A stretch of DNA of 64,000 nucleotides from an uncultured Methanobrevibacter sp. (GCF_947170395.1 NZ_CAMVTE010000003.1:1-64000), one strand, 5' to 3'; counted from the first letter of the stretch, positions 21,214 through 30,179 are shown. Made by a program: numbers and translations. Notes: generated by a model not told the origin, from the sequence alone.

Positions 21214-21381
21214 TTGCAAGTTGATATGGAAGAATGCGGAGTTTGTGAAGACTGTATTGATGTATGTATGGAAGAGGCAATTGTTAAGAAAGCCTATACA
21301 ATTGTAATAGACAATGATAAATGTGATTCCTGCGGCGAATGTGTTGACGTTTGTCCGGTAGGTGCTATTTACGAAGATTAA
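21214..21381 (+). CDS. 55-residue 2[4Fe-4S] ferredoxin (too short for the ORF track)
   Basis: A TTG start (GGTGAAT just upstream) opens a 55-codon frame with two cluster motifs, CGVCEDCIDVCME and CDSCGECVDVCPVGAI. It is an ordinary bacterial-type ferredoxin except that the residue after the fourth cysteine of the first motif is Met instead of Pro. The spacing of both motifs is intact, so it should bind two clusters. The next gene starts one base after its stop, but that gene encodes a surface protein, so a shared function is unclear. Confidence 0.85.
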   Translation: MQVDMEECGVCEDCIDVCMEEAIVKKAYTIVIDNDKCDSCGECVDVCPVGAIYED

Positions 21382-21382
21382 A

Positions 21383-22150
21383 ATGAAAATTAAATTTACT
21401 TTAATAGATTACATCATAATAATTTTAGTGATTTGTACTGTTGCATTTGCGTTTATCCACATCACAAGTGATGATTCATCAAATATTCAAAAAACTGCTT
21501 TTGATGCTTCCACAATAAATAAACTTCCCGAAACATATCTAAACTACTACAAAGATGGGCAGATAGTTAAGGCAACAGTGAACGGATTCAACTCCAGTAC
21601 AGGCGAAGAGATTACAGTAAACGGTACTGTGAAGTGGGTTGATGAAGGATCATCGGTCAAGGTTTTGCTTGAAACCGAAAACGGAACATATTTAACCGGA
21701 TTATATAAGAATACTCCTAATGCAGACATCTACCTGAAAACAATATCTATTGAAACAGATGGAAGCACTTATGACAATTCCGTTGAGTTTAAAATCAAAC
21801 CTATGAATATTACATCCATTAATGATTTGAACAAAAATCTGACAGATGTTGACTATGAGATTTCCACTACTATTTCTCTTGATTCATTTGATACTAAACT
21901 ACTCCAAGAGATAGAAAACAAGATTTTATCAAACAACAAAAGATTATCCGTTAAAGGGTCAAATAGTGAACTTGCAAATCAGATAGTTATTTCAAAGGCC
22001 AACAATCAAAACTTAATTGATGCTGATGCAATTTTAGGTTCAATTAATGGAATTACTGATGAAATCACCCTCAGGATTTATAATTGTAGCGATACGGAAT
22101 TGAATAACATTAAAAATAACTACGAAGTTACAAATATCAGAAATTTTTAA
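21383..22150 (+). CDS. DUF4330-like membrane-anchored protein
   Basis: One N-terminal membrane helix (IDYIIIILVICTVAFAFIHI) is followed by about 220 extracellular residues rich in Asn/Thr/Ile. The plan resembles DUF4330 proteins. The track start is seven codons early and would overlap the ferredoxin; ATG 21383 follows the ferredoxin stop directly. It is 12 bp before a predicted polysaccharide polymerase, so a role in envelope glycan export or assembly is inferred from context only. Confidence 0.55.
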   Translation: MKIKFTLIDYIIIILVICTVAFAFIHITSDDSSNIQKTAFDASTINKLPETYLNYYKDGQIVKATVNGFNSSTGEEITVNGTVKWVDEGSSVKVLLETENGTYLTGLYKNTPNADIYLKTISIETDGSTYDNSVEFKIKPMNITSINDLNKNLTDVDYEISTTISLDSFDTKLLQEIENKILSNNKRLSVKGSNSELANQIVISKANNQNLIDADAILGSINGITDEITLRIYNCSDTELNNIKNNYEVTNIRNF

Positions 22151-22162
22151 GTTGGGCAATCT

Positions 22163-23443
22163 ATGAGCGTAATTTATTCAACAATAACTTCTCTTGTAAA
22201 CAGGATAAGTGATGAATTCCACAAATCCTTTTTATTTACAATAATTTTTACCATTCTTGCATTTATAGAGGACCAATGGGTCAATGGCTTTTTTAAAAAA
22301 TTATATCCCGGCGAAAATTTTTTAAGCTTTTTGAATAAAAATGAGATTTTAAAAAGCCATATCTTTAATCCGTTGATTGTGCTGTTCCTGTTTGCGGCTT
22401 TTCTGTTGTTATCCCTGAACACACTTTCAGCCAGCCTGACTATAACACTTCTTATTGCATTTGCTGCATTTTTTATTGGAAGTACAGTTCTGCCAAGGTT
22501 TTTTCTAAACAAATCAACCGATAAAATCCTCAAATTTCCGGATGATGACATTTATTCACTTGGTTTCTGTTTGATATTGATAAGCATTGTATTTTTCTTC
22601 ATAAGCATTGCAACCGTTGGTGGAATTCCTCTTTTAAAACCATCAATCAGATATCTGCTAAAACCAGTATTTACAATGCCTGTATTTTTAATAATACCTG
22701 GAACATGTCTGCTTGCAAGCGCATATCTGAAGGATTTTCAGGGCGAAAAAATCACCCGTTCACAGGCAAGATTCAGATTCCTATTTTTACTTGCAATGGA
22801 CTGTGCATTTTTATTGCTTCTAGGTTATAGGACACCACTACTTGCAGCATTTCTCATCATAATTATCATAGGTTTCTATGGAAATATTGTTTCTCTATGG
22901 GAAGTTGTAATTGGTGCTCTGATTGGTATAGGTGCAATCATTGGAATTGGATATTTTCGATCACTTGGTGAGCTGACAATCACATCAGCAACAAATCCAT
23001 TCTACACGCTCCAGTCCAGAGCTGATTTTACACTGCATGTTCTCGATTTGCTTGACTTCATTGGAGGAAACTTCGGCCTGACCCACGGCAAACTGCTGGC
23101 AAGCTCAATTCCGGGAAGTGATTTAGGTCCAAGAATGATGGTTGGAAAACTCATCGCATGGAGAACCGAAGTTACTGTCACACCGACACTGATAGGTCAG
23201 ATGGTGGTTGATTTCGGAAAAGTCGGTGTTGCAGTCGAGATGTGCATTCTAGGTTTCATCTTAGGAATCGGATTTAAATTAATGAGAATTACCAAAGATT
23301 ATTTCTATACTGGAATTTACTCCCTGATTTTAACATACTCCATTTTAGGCATTGAAACAGGAATATTGGACATTCAAGTTCTTCTATACTTCGCAATAGC
23401 CATTATCATCTATTTAACAATACTTGTAAAATCAAGAAATTAG
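22163..23443 (+). CDS. oligosaccharide repeat-unit polymerase-like membrane protein
   Basis: The protein has about ten to twelve membrane helices with a large loop near residues 265-330 (YFRSLGELTITSATNPFYTLQSRADF, PRMMVGKLIAWRTEVTVTPTLIGQM). This is the layout of the O-antigen/EPS polymerase-like family found in Methanobacteriales. It would join lipid-linked glycan units at the outer face of the membrane. The start at 22163 is ATG and follows the DUF4330-like gene closely. No glycosyltransferases are next to it, so the assignment rests on topology and the family-typical RTP(L)LAAF segment. Confidence 0.65.
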   Translation: MSVIYSTITSLVNRISDEFHKSFLFTIIFTILAFIEDQWVNGFFKKLYPGENFLSFLNKNEILKSHIFNPLIVLFLFAAFLLLSLNTLSASLTITLLIAFAAFFIGSTVLPRFFLNKSTDKILKFPDDDIYSLGFCLILISIVFFFISIATVGGIPLLKPSIRYLLKPVFTMPVFLIIPGTCLLASAYLKDFQGEKITRSQARFRFLFLLAMDCAFLLLLGYRTPLLAAFLIIIIIGFYGNIVSLWEVVIGALIGIGAIIGIGYFRSLGELTITSATNPFYTLQSRADFTLHVLDLLDFIGGNFGLTHGKLLASSIPGSDLGPRMMVGKLIAWRTEVTVTPTLIGQMVVDFGKVGVAVEMCILGFILGIGFKLMRITKDYFYTGIYSLILTYSILGIETGILDIQVLLYFAIAIIIYLTILVKSRN

Positions 23444-23460
23444 CTGCTTTTTTTGACAAT

Positions 23461-23501
23461 AAGTATTACAATAAACCTTGAATAATACTAATTTGTATTA
23501 C
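23461..23501 (+). promoter_or_regulatory. distal GTATTAC pair upstream of nikM
   Basis: Two GTATTAC cores lie at 23463 and 23495, 32 bp apart (three helical turns), directly before a TATA element (TTTATATATAAATA, 23512-23525). The same core spaced by 32-33 bp recurs nearer nikM and upstream of nicotianamine synthase. These are inferred operators for a metal-responsive regulator such as NikR. Confidence 0.45.
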
Positions 23502-23638
23502 TTTAATAACCTTTATATATAAATATACATTTAAAATATTAAATGTCAAGGAAAATCTCGGATTTATTAACCATTAAACTTAATAAAACTCCAAATTAAC
23601 TTGATATTACTAAAAATAAACTAAAATAATACAATAAA

Positions 23639-23682
23639 GTAATACCTAGTTTATAAATAAAAACTAAAAAAGTATTACTTTT
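23639..23682 (+). promoter_or_regulatory. proximal nikM operator pair around a TATA box
   Basis: GTAATAC at 23639 and the 15-bp palindrome AAAAGTATTACTTTT at 23668-23682 flank TTTATAAATA (23650-23659). The same 15-mer, in one orientation or the other, occurs upstream of nicotianamine synthase and in the following convergent gap. Initiation near 23680 would give a leader of about 20 nt with GGAGGAA. Binding here would block the promoter, as expected for nickel repression. Confidence 0.6.
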
Positions 23683-23702
23683 AGGAAAATGGAGGAATTT
23701 AA

Positions 23703-24338
23703 TTGCATATACCTGATGGATTTATACCTATTGCACAGTGCCTCATTTACTATGTAATCTTAATAGTTGCATTGTATTTCTCTGTGAAATGGGCAAGATC
23801 TAACTTAGATGAAAAACGTATCCCTCTTTTAGCTGTGCTCGCTGCAGGTATCTTCGCAATCATGTCCATGAACATGCCTATCCCATTCGGTACAAGTGGA
23901 CACATGGTTGGTGGAGCACTCGTAGCAATAGTATTCCTAGCTCCTGAAGCCGCTGTTTTAGTATTTACAGTAGTATTGCTAATCCAAGCATTAATATTTG
24001 GAGACGGAGGAATTACCGCTCTTGGAGCAAACGTATTGAACATGGCTATTGTTGGAGGATTTGTAGGATTATACACCTTTAAAGCACTACAAGGAATAGT
24101 TGGCAAATACCCTGCAGCAGGTATTGCAGCATGGTTGGCAACTGTTATCGCAGCTCTCGCCTGTGCTATCGAAATGGCAATTGCAGGAACTTTCCCAGTA
24201 AATGTGGGTATCCCTTCAATGGTATTATACCACTTCTTTATTGGAATAATCGAAGCAGTTTTAACTGTAATCGTCCTTGTAGCATTAGACAAATTTAGAC
24301 CAGACTTACTGGCATGGAACAGTGAAGGAGATGCATAA
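23703..24338 (+). CDS. nikM: nickel ECF transporter substrate-binding membrane subunit
   Basis: The start is a TTG, fixed by GGAGGAATT and by the strictly conserved N-terminus MHIPDG, in which Met1 and His2 bind the metal. Six to seven membrane helices follow ([20 protein letters not shown] is the conserved core). NikM/CbiM proteins take up Ni or Co. Assignment to nickel rests on the separate NikN partner with a PDGLE domain. The gene is first of nikMN-QO and is preceded by paired operators. Confidence 0.88.
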   Translation: MHIPDGFIPIAQCLIYYVILIVALYFSVKWARSNLDEKRIPLLAVLAAGIFAIMSMNMPIPFGTSGHMVGGALVAIVFLAPEAAVLVFTVVLLIQALIFGDGGITALGANVLNMAIVGGFVGLYTFKALQGIVGKYPAAGIAAWLATVIAALACAIEMAIAGTFPVNVGIPSMVLYHFFIGIIEAVLTVIVLVALDKFRPDLLAWNSEGDA

Positions 24339-24339
24339 T

Positions 24340-24645
24340 ATGGATAAAAAAGATACTTATTTAATCGCAGTAGCAGTAATCATTTGTGTCGTAATTTGCT
24401 GTCTTTCACCATATATTGCATCTGGTGACCCAGACGGTCTTGAAAAATCTGCAGAAGACTCCGGATTAGCTGAAGATTTTGCTGTTGAAGAAATCAATGG
24501 AATTCCCGAAGCAATCTTCCCTGATTATGCATTTGCAAATGACCCTGATAATCAAGTATTACAAATTGTAGCGCTGATTCTCGGAGCTATAATTACTTTA
24601 GGATTAGGATATGGAGTTGCTGCAATTTTAAGAAGTAGAAATTAA
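24340..24645 (+). CDS. nikN: nickel transporter accessory subunit (PDGLE domain)
   Basis: A membrane helix at each end (LIAVAVIICVVICCLSPYIA and VLQIVALILGAIITLGLGYGV) flanks an outer loop with the signature SGDPDGLEKSAEDSG. NikN/CbiN-type subunits help the M subunit release or capture the metal ion. The track start is six codons early; ATG 24340 sits one base after the nikM stop and is served by GGAGATG inside the nikM end. Confidence 0.85.
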   Translation: MDKKDTYLIAVAVIICVVICCLSPYIASGDPDGLEKSAEDSGLAEDFAVEEINGIPEAIFPDYAFANDPDNQVLQIVALILGAIITLGLGYGVAAILRSRN

Positions 24646-24667
24646 ATCTTTTTAATTTCTACAACCC

Positions 24668-24674
24668 TTTTTTT
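24668..24674 (+). terminator. oligo-T terminator after nikN
   Basis: A run of seven T follows nikN and is separated from nikQ by about 80 bp with TATA-like AT-rich DNA. It may end part of the transcripts and set nikMN levels above nikQO. Confidence 0.35.
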
Positions 24675-24756
24675 AAAAAGAAATTGAAATTAGATTAAAA
24701 TTAAATGAGCAAATAATAATATAGTACTATTTTTAATATTAAATTAGTGAATTGAC

Positions 24757-25587
24757 ATGGCAGACATAACACAGATAATGAGATTTGATGATTTGGCATC
24801 AAAAGACAGTCCCATCCACAACCTGGAAGGGAGAATTAAACTGATTTCAACATTGCTAGTCATTATTGTCTGTGTAGTATCAAAAGAACTTTTTATACCA
24901 ATAGCATTGGAAATAATGCTGTTAATCATATTGAAAATAGCAAAATTATCTTATTTTGATTCATTCAAACGATTATTAATGCTTTTGCCTTTCGGTGGAG
25001 CAATCATTATATTTCAGCCTTTCATCCAACCAGGAAATATAATCTGGAGCTATTCCTGGCTGCACATTACCGATTTTGGACTTAACTGGGCAATTCTTTT
25101 GCTAGTCCGCTTAATCGTATCCCTTACTGCAATCATCATTTACTCATCAACAACACCCCTTCAGGAAATGGCAAGTTCATTTAGAAAACTGAAAATGCCA
25201 AGGGATCTGGCAATGATACTGTCGATTATGGTGAGATTTTTATTTTTATTCGTTGATGAGCTTGCTGCAATCAGGAAATCCCAAAAATCAAGAAATTTCA
25301 ACATACACTCCAAAAAGGTTCCCTACAAATGGGTGGTAAAGCAGGTAGGATATACAATAGGAATGATGTTTCTAAAAGCATATGAACAGGGAGAGCGAGT
25401 CCACAGAAGTATGGTAAGTCGTGGATTTTCAGATGCTTCGGAAATGTTTAACGAGAAAAAATCACCTGCAAAAAGTGATTATCTCTACATAATTACAATC
25501 ATAATCATCATAATAATACTTGAAATCATAATATTTAAATATTCAGGACAGTTAGGCTATTTCGGTCAAAACTTTTCAATTAATTAG
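24757..25587 (+). CDS. nikQ: energy-coupling factor transmembrane (T) subunit
   Basis: It has five to six membrane helices and the coupling-helix region [11 protein letters not shown] (ARG-like motif, residues about 227-231) that contacts the ATPase. [30 protein letters not shown] is typical of the CbiQ/NikQ family. It converts ATP-driven motion into toppling of NikM. It is 8 bp before the ATPase gene. Confidence 0.85.
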   Translation: MADITQIMRFDDLASKDSPIHNLEGRIKLISTLLVIIVCVVSKELFIPIALEIMLLIILKIAKLSYFDSFKRLLMLLPFGGAIIIFQPFIQPGNIIWSYSWLHITDFGLNWAILLLVRLIVSLTAIIIYSSTTPLQEMASSFRKLKMPRDLAMILSIMVRFLFLFVDELAAIRKSQKSRNFNIHSKKVPYKWVVKQVGYTIGMMFLKAYEQGERVHRSMVSRGFSDASEMFNEKKSPAKSDYLYIITIIIIIIILEIIIFKYSGQLGYFGQNFSIN

Positions 25588-25595
25588 GTGGGAAA

Positions 25596-26435
25596 ATGAC
25601 AGACATACATTTAGAGACAAAAAACTTATCTTTCACATATCATGACGGTACTCAAGCTTTAAAAAACGTGAATATCCAAATCAAAAAAGGAGAAAAAATA
25701 GCTATAATGGGGCCTAATGGTGCAGGAAAATCAACATTGTTTTCCCATTTCAACGGACTCTCCGAGCCAACATCAGGCCATGTTGAGATTGACGGTGAAA
25801 AAATCATATTTGAAAGGGAAGAACTGCTTAAGGTAAGGCAAAAAGTAGGAATAGTATTTCAGGATCCCAATGACCAGCTATTTGCACCTACCGTTAAAGA
25901 TGACGTTGCCTTCGGACCAATGAATCTTGGTCTGGACTATGATGAAGTTGAAAGAAGAATCGCTGAATCGTTAGAGATGGTGGGAATGAGCGGCTTTGAA
26001 GATAAAACACCGCATCATCTAAGTGGAGGTCAGCAAAAAAGAGTGGCCATTGCAGGTATTGTTGCTATGAGACCTGACATAATGATTCTTGATGAGCCAA
26101 CAGCAGGCCTTGACCCTGAAGGTGTTGATAAAGTTTTAGACATCTTAAATAAACTCAACAGTGAAGGAATGAGCATAGTAATTTCATCACACGACATAGA
26201 AATGGTAAATGAGTTTGCTGATAAGATATTTGTTTTATATAATGGAGAAATAATAGCTCAGGGAGACAAACACCAGATTTTTTCCGACAAGGAACTGTTA
26301 AAAAAAGCTCACTTAAAAGCACCGGTTACAACCGAAATACTGTATAAACTAAAAGAAAACGGATTAAATGTTGATACTGAAAAATTAAGCATTGAAGAAA
26401 CAGTTGAAGAAATATTAAAAGCAACAAAAAATTAA
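25596..26435 (+). CDS. nikO: energy-coupling factor ATPase
   Basis: Walker [10 protein letters not shown] (about residue 41), Q-loop FQDPNDQLF, signature LSGGQQKR, Walker [14 protein letters not shown] and switch His (SSHD) are all intact. The C-terminal 50 residues form the usual CbiO/NikO extension. It powers the NikMNQ transporter from the cytoplasmic face. Its stop overlaps the convergent zinc-ribbon gene by 4 bp. Confidence 0.88.
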   Translation: MTDIHLETKNLSFTYHDGTQALKNVNIQIKKGEKIAIMGPNGAGKSTLFSHFNGLSEPTSGHVEIDGEKIIFEREELLKVRQKVGIVFQDPNDQLFAPTVKDDVAFGPMNLGLDYDEVERRIAESLEMVGMSGFEDKTPHHLSGGQQKRVAIAGIVAMRPDIMILDEPTAGLDPEGVDKVLDILNKLNSEGMSIVISSHDIEMVNEFADKIFVLYNGEIIAQGDKHQIFSDKELLKKAHLKAPVTTEILYKLKENGLNVDTEKLSIEETVEEILKATKN

Positions 26436-26632
26436 TTTGTAGCTTTTTTTCTATTTTTTAATTTTTCCTTGAGTTTTACAATAAACTCAAACTCATCGTC
26501 CAACTCAGGAGAGTTTGCAAATCCGCAGTTCGGACAATGTACGCTGTTACAGCCATGTTTACCACAACTGGAACATCCACGATTTTCCAATGCGGTTTCG
26601 TCAAATTCAAAACCACACATACGACATTTCAT
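26432..26632 (-). CDS. small multi-zinc-ribbon protein
   Basis: Within 66 residues there are four cysteine pairs or clusters: [17 protein letters not shown] and CPNCGFANS, plus a basic, helical tail ([14 protein letters not shown]). It should bind two zinc (or iron) ions. It lies between nikO and feoA, on the feo strand, about 50 bp after feoA, so co-transcription with feoA is likely. A FeoC-like accessory role is possible by position only; no known FeoC motif is visible. Confidence 0.6.
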   Translation of the reverse strand: MKCRMCGFEFDETALENRGCSSCGKHGCNSVHCPNCGFANSPELDDEFEFIVKLKEKLKNRKKATN

Positions 26633-26683
26633 AATAACACCGCAAAAAAATTAGTTTAAAAAAAATAATAAAAACATTGAAGC

Positions 26684-26911
26684 TTATTCCACTTCAATAT
26701 TTTTAGCTTCTTCTTTACGAAGACAAATATCATACCCTTTTACACTCATTTCAATAGGATCACCTAAAGTTGCAACCTTTTTGACTTTGATTTCTGCGCC
26801 TTTAACGAATCCCATGCCCAATAAGTGTCTTCTTAAACCTACATCACCTGAATCATGGTATTTTACCAATGTGACTGTTTCACCAGGTTTTACATCATTT
26901 AAGGTTTTCAT
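26684..26911 (-). CDS. feoA: ferrous iron transport protein A
   Basis: This 75-residue SH3-like protein (VTLVKYHDSGDVGLRRHLLGMGFVKGAEI, then GDPIEMSVKGYDICLRKEEAKNIEV) supports FeoB in Fe(II) uptake. The start at 26911 is set by GGTGATATT; the track start is 12 codons early. FeoA is encoded downstream of feoB with its own promoter flanked by two palindromes. Confidence 0.88.
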   Translation of the reverse strand: MKTLNDVKPGETVTLVKYHDSGDVGLRRHLLGMGFVKGAEIKVKKVATLGDPIEMSVKGYDICLRKEEAKNIEVE

Positions 26912-26936
26912 AATATCACCATATATTAAAAATAAA

Positions 26937-27010
26937 TTTTTAGGCATGCTAAAAATTATGTAATTAACATTATGTCAATACTCATATATAAATATTTAGT
27001 CATGACTAAA
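26937..27010 (-). promoter_or_regulatory. feoA promoter with flanking metal-box palindromes
   Basis: The perfect palindrome TTTAGTCATGACTAAA (26995-27010), a TATA box (TTTATATATG on the reverse strand, 26983-26993) and TTTTTAGGCATGCTAAAAA (26937-26955, a palindrome apart from one extra G) follow in order toward feoA. The second site falls at the predicted transcription start. The layout operator-TATA-operator is shared with feoB and both RNA candidates, although these two boxes differ from the TTAGG..CCTAA consensus. Confidence 0.6.
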
Positions 27011-27067
27011 AAAAATTGATAAAATGAAGATTTTTCAAAAATCCCCATTTTCTGAATTGAATTTCAA

Positions 27068-29122
27068 CTATCCGAATCCTGCTAAAAGACCAATGTTGTA
27101 TACAAGGAATGATACAATGTAAGCAGTGACCAATGTTATTGCAGACATTATCAAAGGCCATTTGAAACCGTTGGTTTCCTGTTTGATTGCACCTATTGCT
27201 GCGAAACATGGGATGTAGAGAAGTGTGAACACCATGAATGCAAATGAAGATAATGGAGTGAATAAATCATGAACCATTGCATTCATTCCAGCTTCGTCAT
27301 CCTCTTCAACACCAGCCAATGCACCGAATGTGGATACAACGACTTCTTTTGCAACCAAACCTGTGAGAATTGCAATACCCGCTTGCCATACGCCGAAACC
27401 GAGCGGTGCAAATATTGGTGAAATAGCAGTACCTATCATTCCTAAAACACTGTCGGCGGATCCGTATTCAACACCGAACGGCAAAATACTTAAAATCCAA
27501 ATGACGATAGATGCACCGAGAATAATGGTTCCCGCTTTTCTAAGGAATCCTTTGGTTTTCTCCCAGGTATGCAATAACACACCTTTTACAGATGGTATTT
27601 TATATGTTGGAAGTTCCATAACAAATGGAGCTGACATTCCCTTAAACATTGTTCTTTTAAGAATCGCAGCTACAATTAAAGCAACGATAATACCAATTAC
27701 ATACATTGAAGTTGTTACAAGAGACTGTTGGGTTACAACAATCGGTCCGAGTACAAATACAGGAATTGCTGCGAAAAACACAGCTGTAAACATGGAATAA
27801 ATAGGCATTCTTGCAGTACAGGACATGAAAGGAATGAGCATCATTGCAAGAATACGGTCTGATTCATTTTCCATTGTCCTTGTTGCCATGATTGCAGGCA
27901 CACCACATCCGAATCCTAAAATCATTGGAATGAATGCCTTACCGTGAAGACCTACAAGCTTGTGCATGATGATATCCAATGTAAATGCTGCTCTTGCCAA
28001 GTATCCGCTGTCTTCCAAAATACTTAATAACAGGAACATGATGATAATCTGAGGCAAGAATACAAGTACTCCACCTACACCACCAATGAGCCCATTACAA
28101 ACAAATGAAGCTAATGTCGGATCAGAAATTGCTGTTTCCGCCCATTCAGATAACATTCCAAATCCTACATCAATTGCATCACAGAACGGTGCTGAAATTG
28201 TGAATGTCAACTGGAACAATAAGAATATTACAAATAAGAATATAAATGGTGCTAAAAGCCTATTGGTTACAATCTTATCTATTTTATCAGTAGTTGTTTC
28301 TTTTTCTACAGCAGGCCTTTTGACAGCTTCAGCCATCAATCCGCCAATAAATGCATATCTTGCATTAGCAATAACTTCTTCTGCACCTTCTTTATAAACA
28401 TCATGAAGGTGTTTTGCTACTTTATCGACTTCAATCATAATTTTAGAACCATTGCTGGATTTTTGAACTTTTTCTATTACGATTGAATCTTTCTCTAATA
28501 ATTTGACTGCAGTCCAGACTGACGGAACGTCCAATAAATTTTTATCCTTTTCTATTTCTGCTTGAATTTCAGACAAATGACCTTTGATGTCATTTCCGTA
28601 GGACAATTTTTCACTGGAATCAACCGGTTTTTTGGATTGCTTTTCGACGGTTGTCAATAATTCGTCAAAACCTTCTTTGGTTTTTGCGTTTACTTCAACA
28701 ACCGGAAATCCTAAAAGTTCACTCATTAAATTTATATCTATTATATGATCCTTTTTCTTTGCAAAATCATTCATGTTGAGAGCCATTACCAAATTGGCAC
28801 CGAGCTCCATCATTTGAACTGTTAAATACAAGTTACGTTCTAAATTAGCAGCATCAACTACATTAATAATCACATCAGAGTCATCATCCACAATGAAATC
28901 CCTTGAAACGATTTCTTCCATAGAATGAGCACTTAATGCATAATTACCCGGCAAGTCCACAACGTCATATTCATAGCTGCCATGCTTGAAACTACCTTCT
29001 GCCCTTTCAACAGTTTTTCCAGGCCAGTTTCCTACATGTTGGCGCATCCCGGTTAATTGATTGAATACAGTAGTTTTCCCTACATTAGGGTTTCCTGCTA
29101 ATCCTACAATTAATTTTGTCAT
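27068..29122 (-). CDS. feoB: ferrous iron transporter B (GTPase-permease)
   Basis: An N-terminal G domain ([11 protein letters not shown] at residues 11-21, [22 protein letters not shown]) is followed by the GDI helical domain to about residue 270. A membrane part with two Gate motifs follows ([12 protein letters not shown] is the first; the second lies near [12 protein letters not shown]). It imports Fe(II) across the membrane. The start is ATG with GGGAGAA. Length (684 aa) is normal. It has its own promoter with iron-box-like palindromes and is transcribed away from the first small-RNA candidate. Confidence 0.92.
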   Translation of the reverse strand: MTKLIVGLAGNPNVGKTTVFNQLTGMRQHVGNWPGKTVERAEGSFKHGSYEYDVVDLPGNYALSAHSMEEIVSRDFIVDDDSDVIINVVDAANLERNLYLTVQMMELGANLVMALNMNDFAKKKDHIIDINLMSELLGFPVVEVNAKTKEGFDELLTTVEKQSKKPVDSSEKLSYGNDIKGHLSEIQAEIEKDKNLLDVPSVWTAVKLLEKDSIVIEKVQKSSNGSKIMIEVDKVAKHLHDVYKEGAEEVIANARYAFIGGLMAEAVKRPAVEKETTTDKIDKIVTNRLLAPFIFLFVIFLLFQLTFTISAPFCDAIDVGFGMLSEWAETAISDPTLASFVCNGLIGGVGGVLVFLPQIIIMFLLLSILEDSGYLARAAFTLDIIMHKLVGLHGKAFIPMILGFGCGVPAIMATRTMENESDRILAMMLIPFMSCTARMPIYSMFTAVFFAAIPVFVLGPIVVTQQSLVTTSMYVIGIIVALIVAAILKRTMFKGMSAPFVMELPTYKIPSVKGVLLHTWEKTKGFLRKAGTIILGASIVIWILSILPFGVEYGSADSVLGMIGTAISPIFAPLGFGVWQAGIAILTGLVAKEVVVSTFGALAGVEEDDEAGMNAMVHDLFTPLSSFAFMVFTLLYIPCFAAIGAIKQETNGFKWPLIMSAITLVTAYIVSFLVYNIGLLAGFG

Positions 29123-29218
29123 TAACCATTCTCCCGTTTTTATTTAACTTTAATAGACCATTTTTAAAATGATCGAATACTAAAAAAATTTTTAGTTTAA
29201 GTTTATCAATTACCAAAA

Positions 29219-29286
29219 ATTAGGTTAACCTAAACATGAATATTATTTTAAATTTTATATTATTTAAAGATTTAGGCATACCAAAT
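29219..29286 (-). promoter_or_regulatory. feoB promoter with iron-box-like palindromes
   Basis: Reading toward feoB: an imperfect box TTTAGGCATACCAAAT (29271-29286), an AT-rich TATA region (AATATAAAATTTAAAA reversed, about 29247-29262), and the perfect palindrome TTAGGTTAACCTAA (29220-29233) at the expected start site. The palindrome matches the inner part of the IdeR/DtxR iron-box consensus. The leader would be about 110 nt. Confidence 0.6.
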
Positions 29287-29362
29287 AATAACATTTATAT
29301 ATTAAAATATACCAACTGTTATATAACAATAGTTATTTTTTCATGGATAATGATTCTAAAAA

Positions 29363-29450
29363 TTTAGGTGTGCCTAAAAATTTAGAAACATTTATATACT
29401 ATGACAACCAACTTTAATACAAGTGACATATATTTAGGCACGCCTAAATA
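29363..29450 (+). promoter_or_regulatory. promoter A of the small-RNA candidate: operator-TATA-operator
   Basis: TTTAGGTGTGCCTAAA (29363-29378), the TATA element ACATTTATATA (29388-29398) and TATTTAGGCACGCCTAAATA (29431-29450) are arranged so that the second operator lies just after the predicted start (about 29420). A 32-nt stretch across the TATA box (29373-29404) is identical in promoter B at 38.7 kb. Confidence 0.7.
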
Positions 29451-29639
29451 TTTCACTTCAACAAAACATATTATTAGTCAATAATAATACAATCTCCAAA
29501 ACAAAACACACATATTAAATTAGCTTTCACAATTTTCTAATTTAATATCGGAAAATTATTCTGCCAAAAAATTTTCCAAAAAAACAATTCAGGTGTTTAT
29601 AACTCTCTAAAAAGCATAAACACCTAAATCTCTCTTTTT
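29420..29639 (+). ncRNA. candidate iron-responsive small RNA, copy A
   Basis: A predicted transcript of about 220 nt holds three hairpins. Hairpin I is ATATTAAATTAG/CTAATTTAATAT (29512-29523 with 29537-29548, 12 perfect pairs). Hairpin II is GGAAAATT/AATTTTCC (29550-29557 with 29570-29577). The terminator hairpin is AGGTGTTTAT/ATAAACACCT (29591-29600 with 29616-29625), followed by a T tract. No ATG-led frame is shared with copy B, so it appears non-coding. AATCTCC (29491-29497) and the terminator loop (ACTCTCT) keep C/U-rich single strands able to pair with Shine-Dalgarno sites. Existence and role are inferred. Confidence 0.6.
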
Positions 29640-29675
29640 AAATGATTTTATTTCTATAACATCTGGAATCTATCT

Positions 29676-30179
29676 TCAATATCCCTCGCCATCATAATTA
29701 GAGGCGTCATCGTAGATTTCTTCATCCCAATAGTTATATTCAATGTAATCATCGATTTTTTGATTCAAACCCCAATTGTTGCTGTCATAATAATTATATG
29801 CATCAAAACCTGAACTGGTGCTTGTAAGGGTTACGTATTTGCTCGCTGAAGCAGATTTGTACTTGCTGTCCCCTTTAAATTTGACTACGACATTATAACT
29901 GCCAGTATCATATTTTATGCGCAGCCCCTTGCTGTTATATGATTTATATTCCCATTTATAGTTGCCCTGCGAGTCGGTAATGGTGCAGTTAACCTTTCCG
30001 TTGCTTTTTATTTCATGACCCTTGCTGTCAACTATCTTTATTATGATTACACCCTTATTGTTCATCCACTTATCTGTGGATATTTTAATCTTTACGCTTT
30101 CCTTTGCAAAAACAGGACCTGAAAGCATAAGCAGACAAATTCCCATTATTGCCAAAATGATGATGATTCTTCTTTTCAT
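29676..30179 (-). CDS. secreted Ig-like protein with Tyr/Asp-rich tail
   Basis: A signal peptide (RRIIIILAIMGICLLMLSGPVFA) is followed by one bacterial Ig-like domain (SVKIKISTDKWMNNKG to GDSKYKSASASKYVTLT) of the type repeated in methanobacterial adhesins. The last 45 residues are rich in Tyr, Asp, Asn and Glu and end in DGEGY. The track start is 15 codons early; ATG 30179 has GGTGGATT upstream. It is divergent from a MarR regulator. Function is unknown; a cell-surface or metal-binding role is conceivable because of the acidic/tyrosine tail. Confidence 0.65.
   Translation of the reverse strand: MKRRIIIILAIMGICLLMLSGPVFAKESVKIKISTDKWMNNKGVIIIKIVDSKGHEIKSNGKVNCTITDSQGNYKWEYKSYNSKGLRIKYDTGSYNVVVKFKGDSKYKSASASKYVTLTSTSSGFDAYNYYDSNNWGLNQKIDDYIEYNYWDEEIYDDASNYDGEGY

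Noticed and set aside
29344-29418. Short frame MDNDSKNLGVPKNLETFIYYDNQL within the copy A promoter
   Set aside because: It runs through the operator and TATA box that are conserved in copy B, where the frame is absent; the wording comes from operator DNA.
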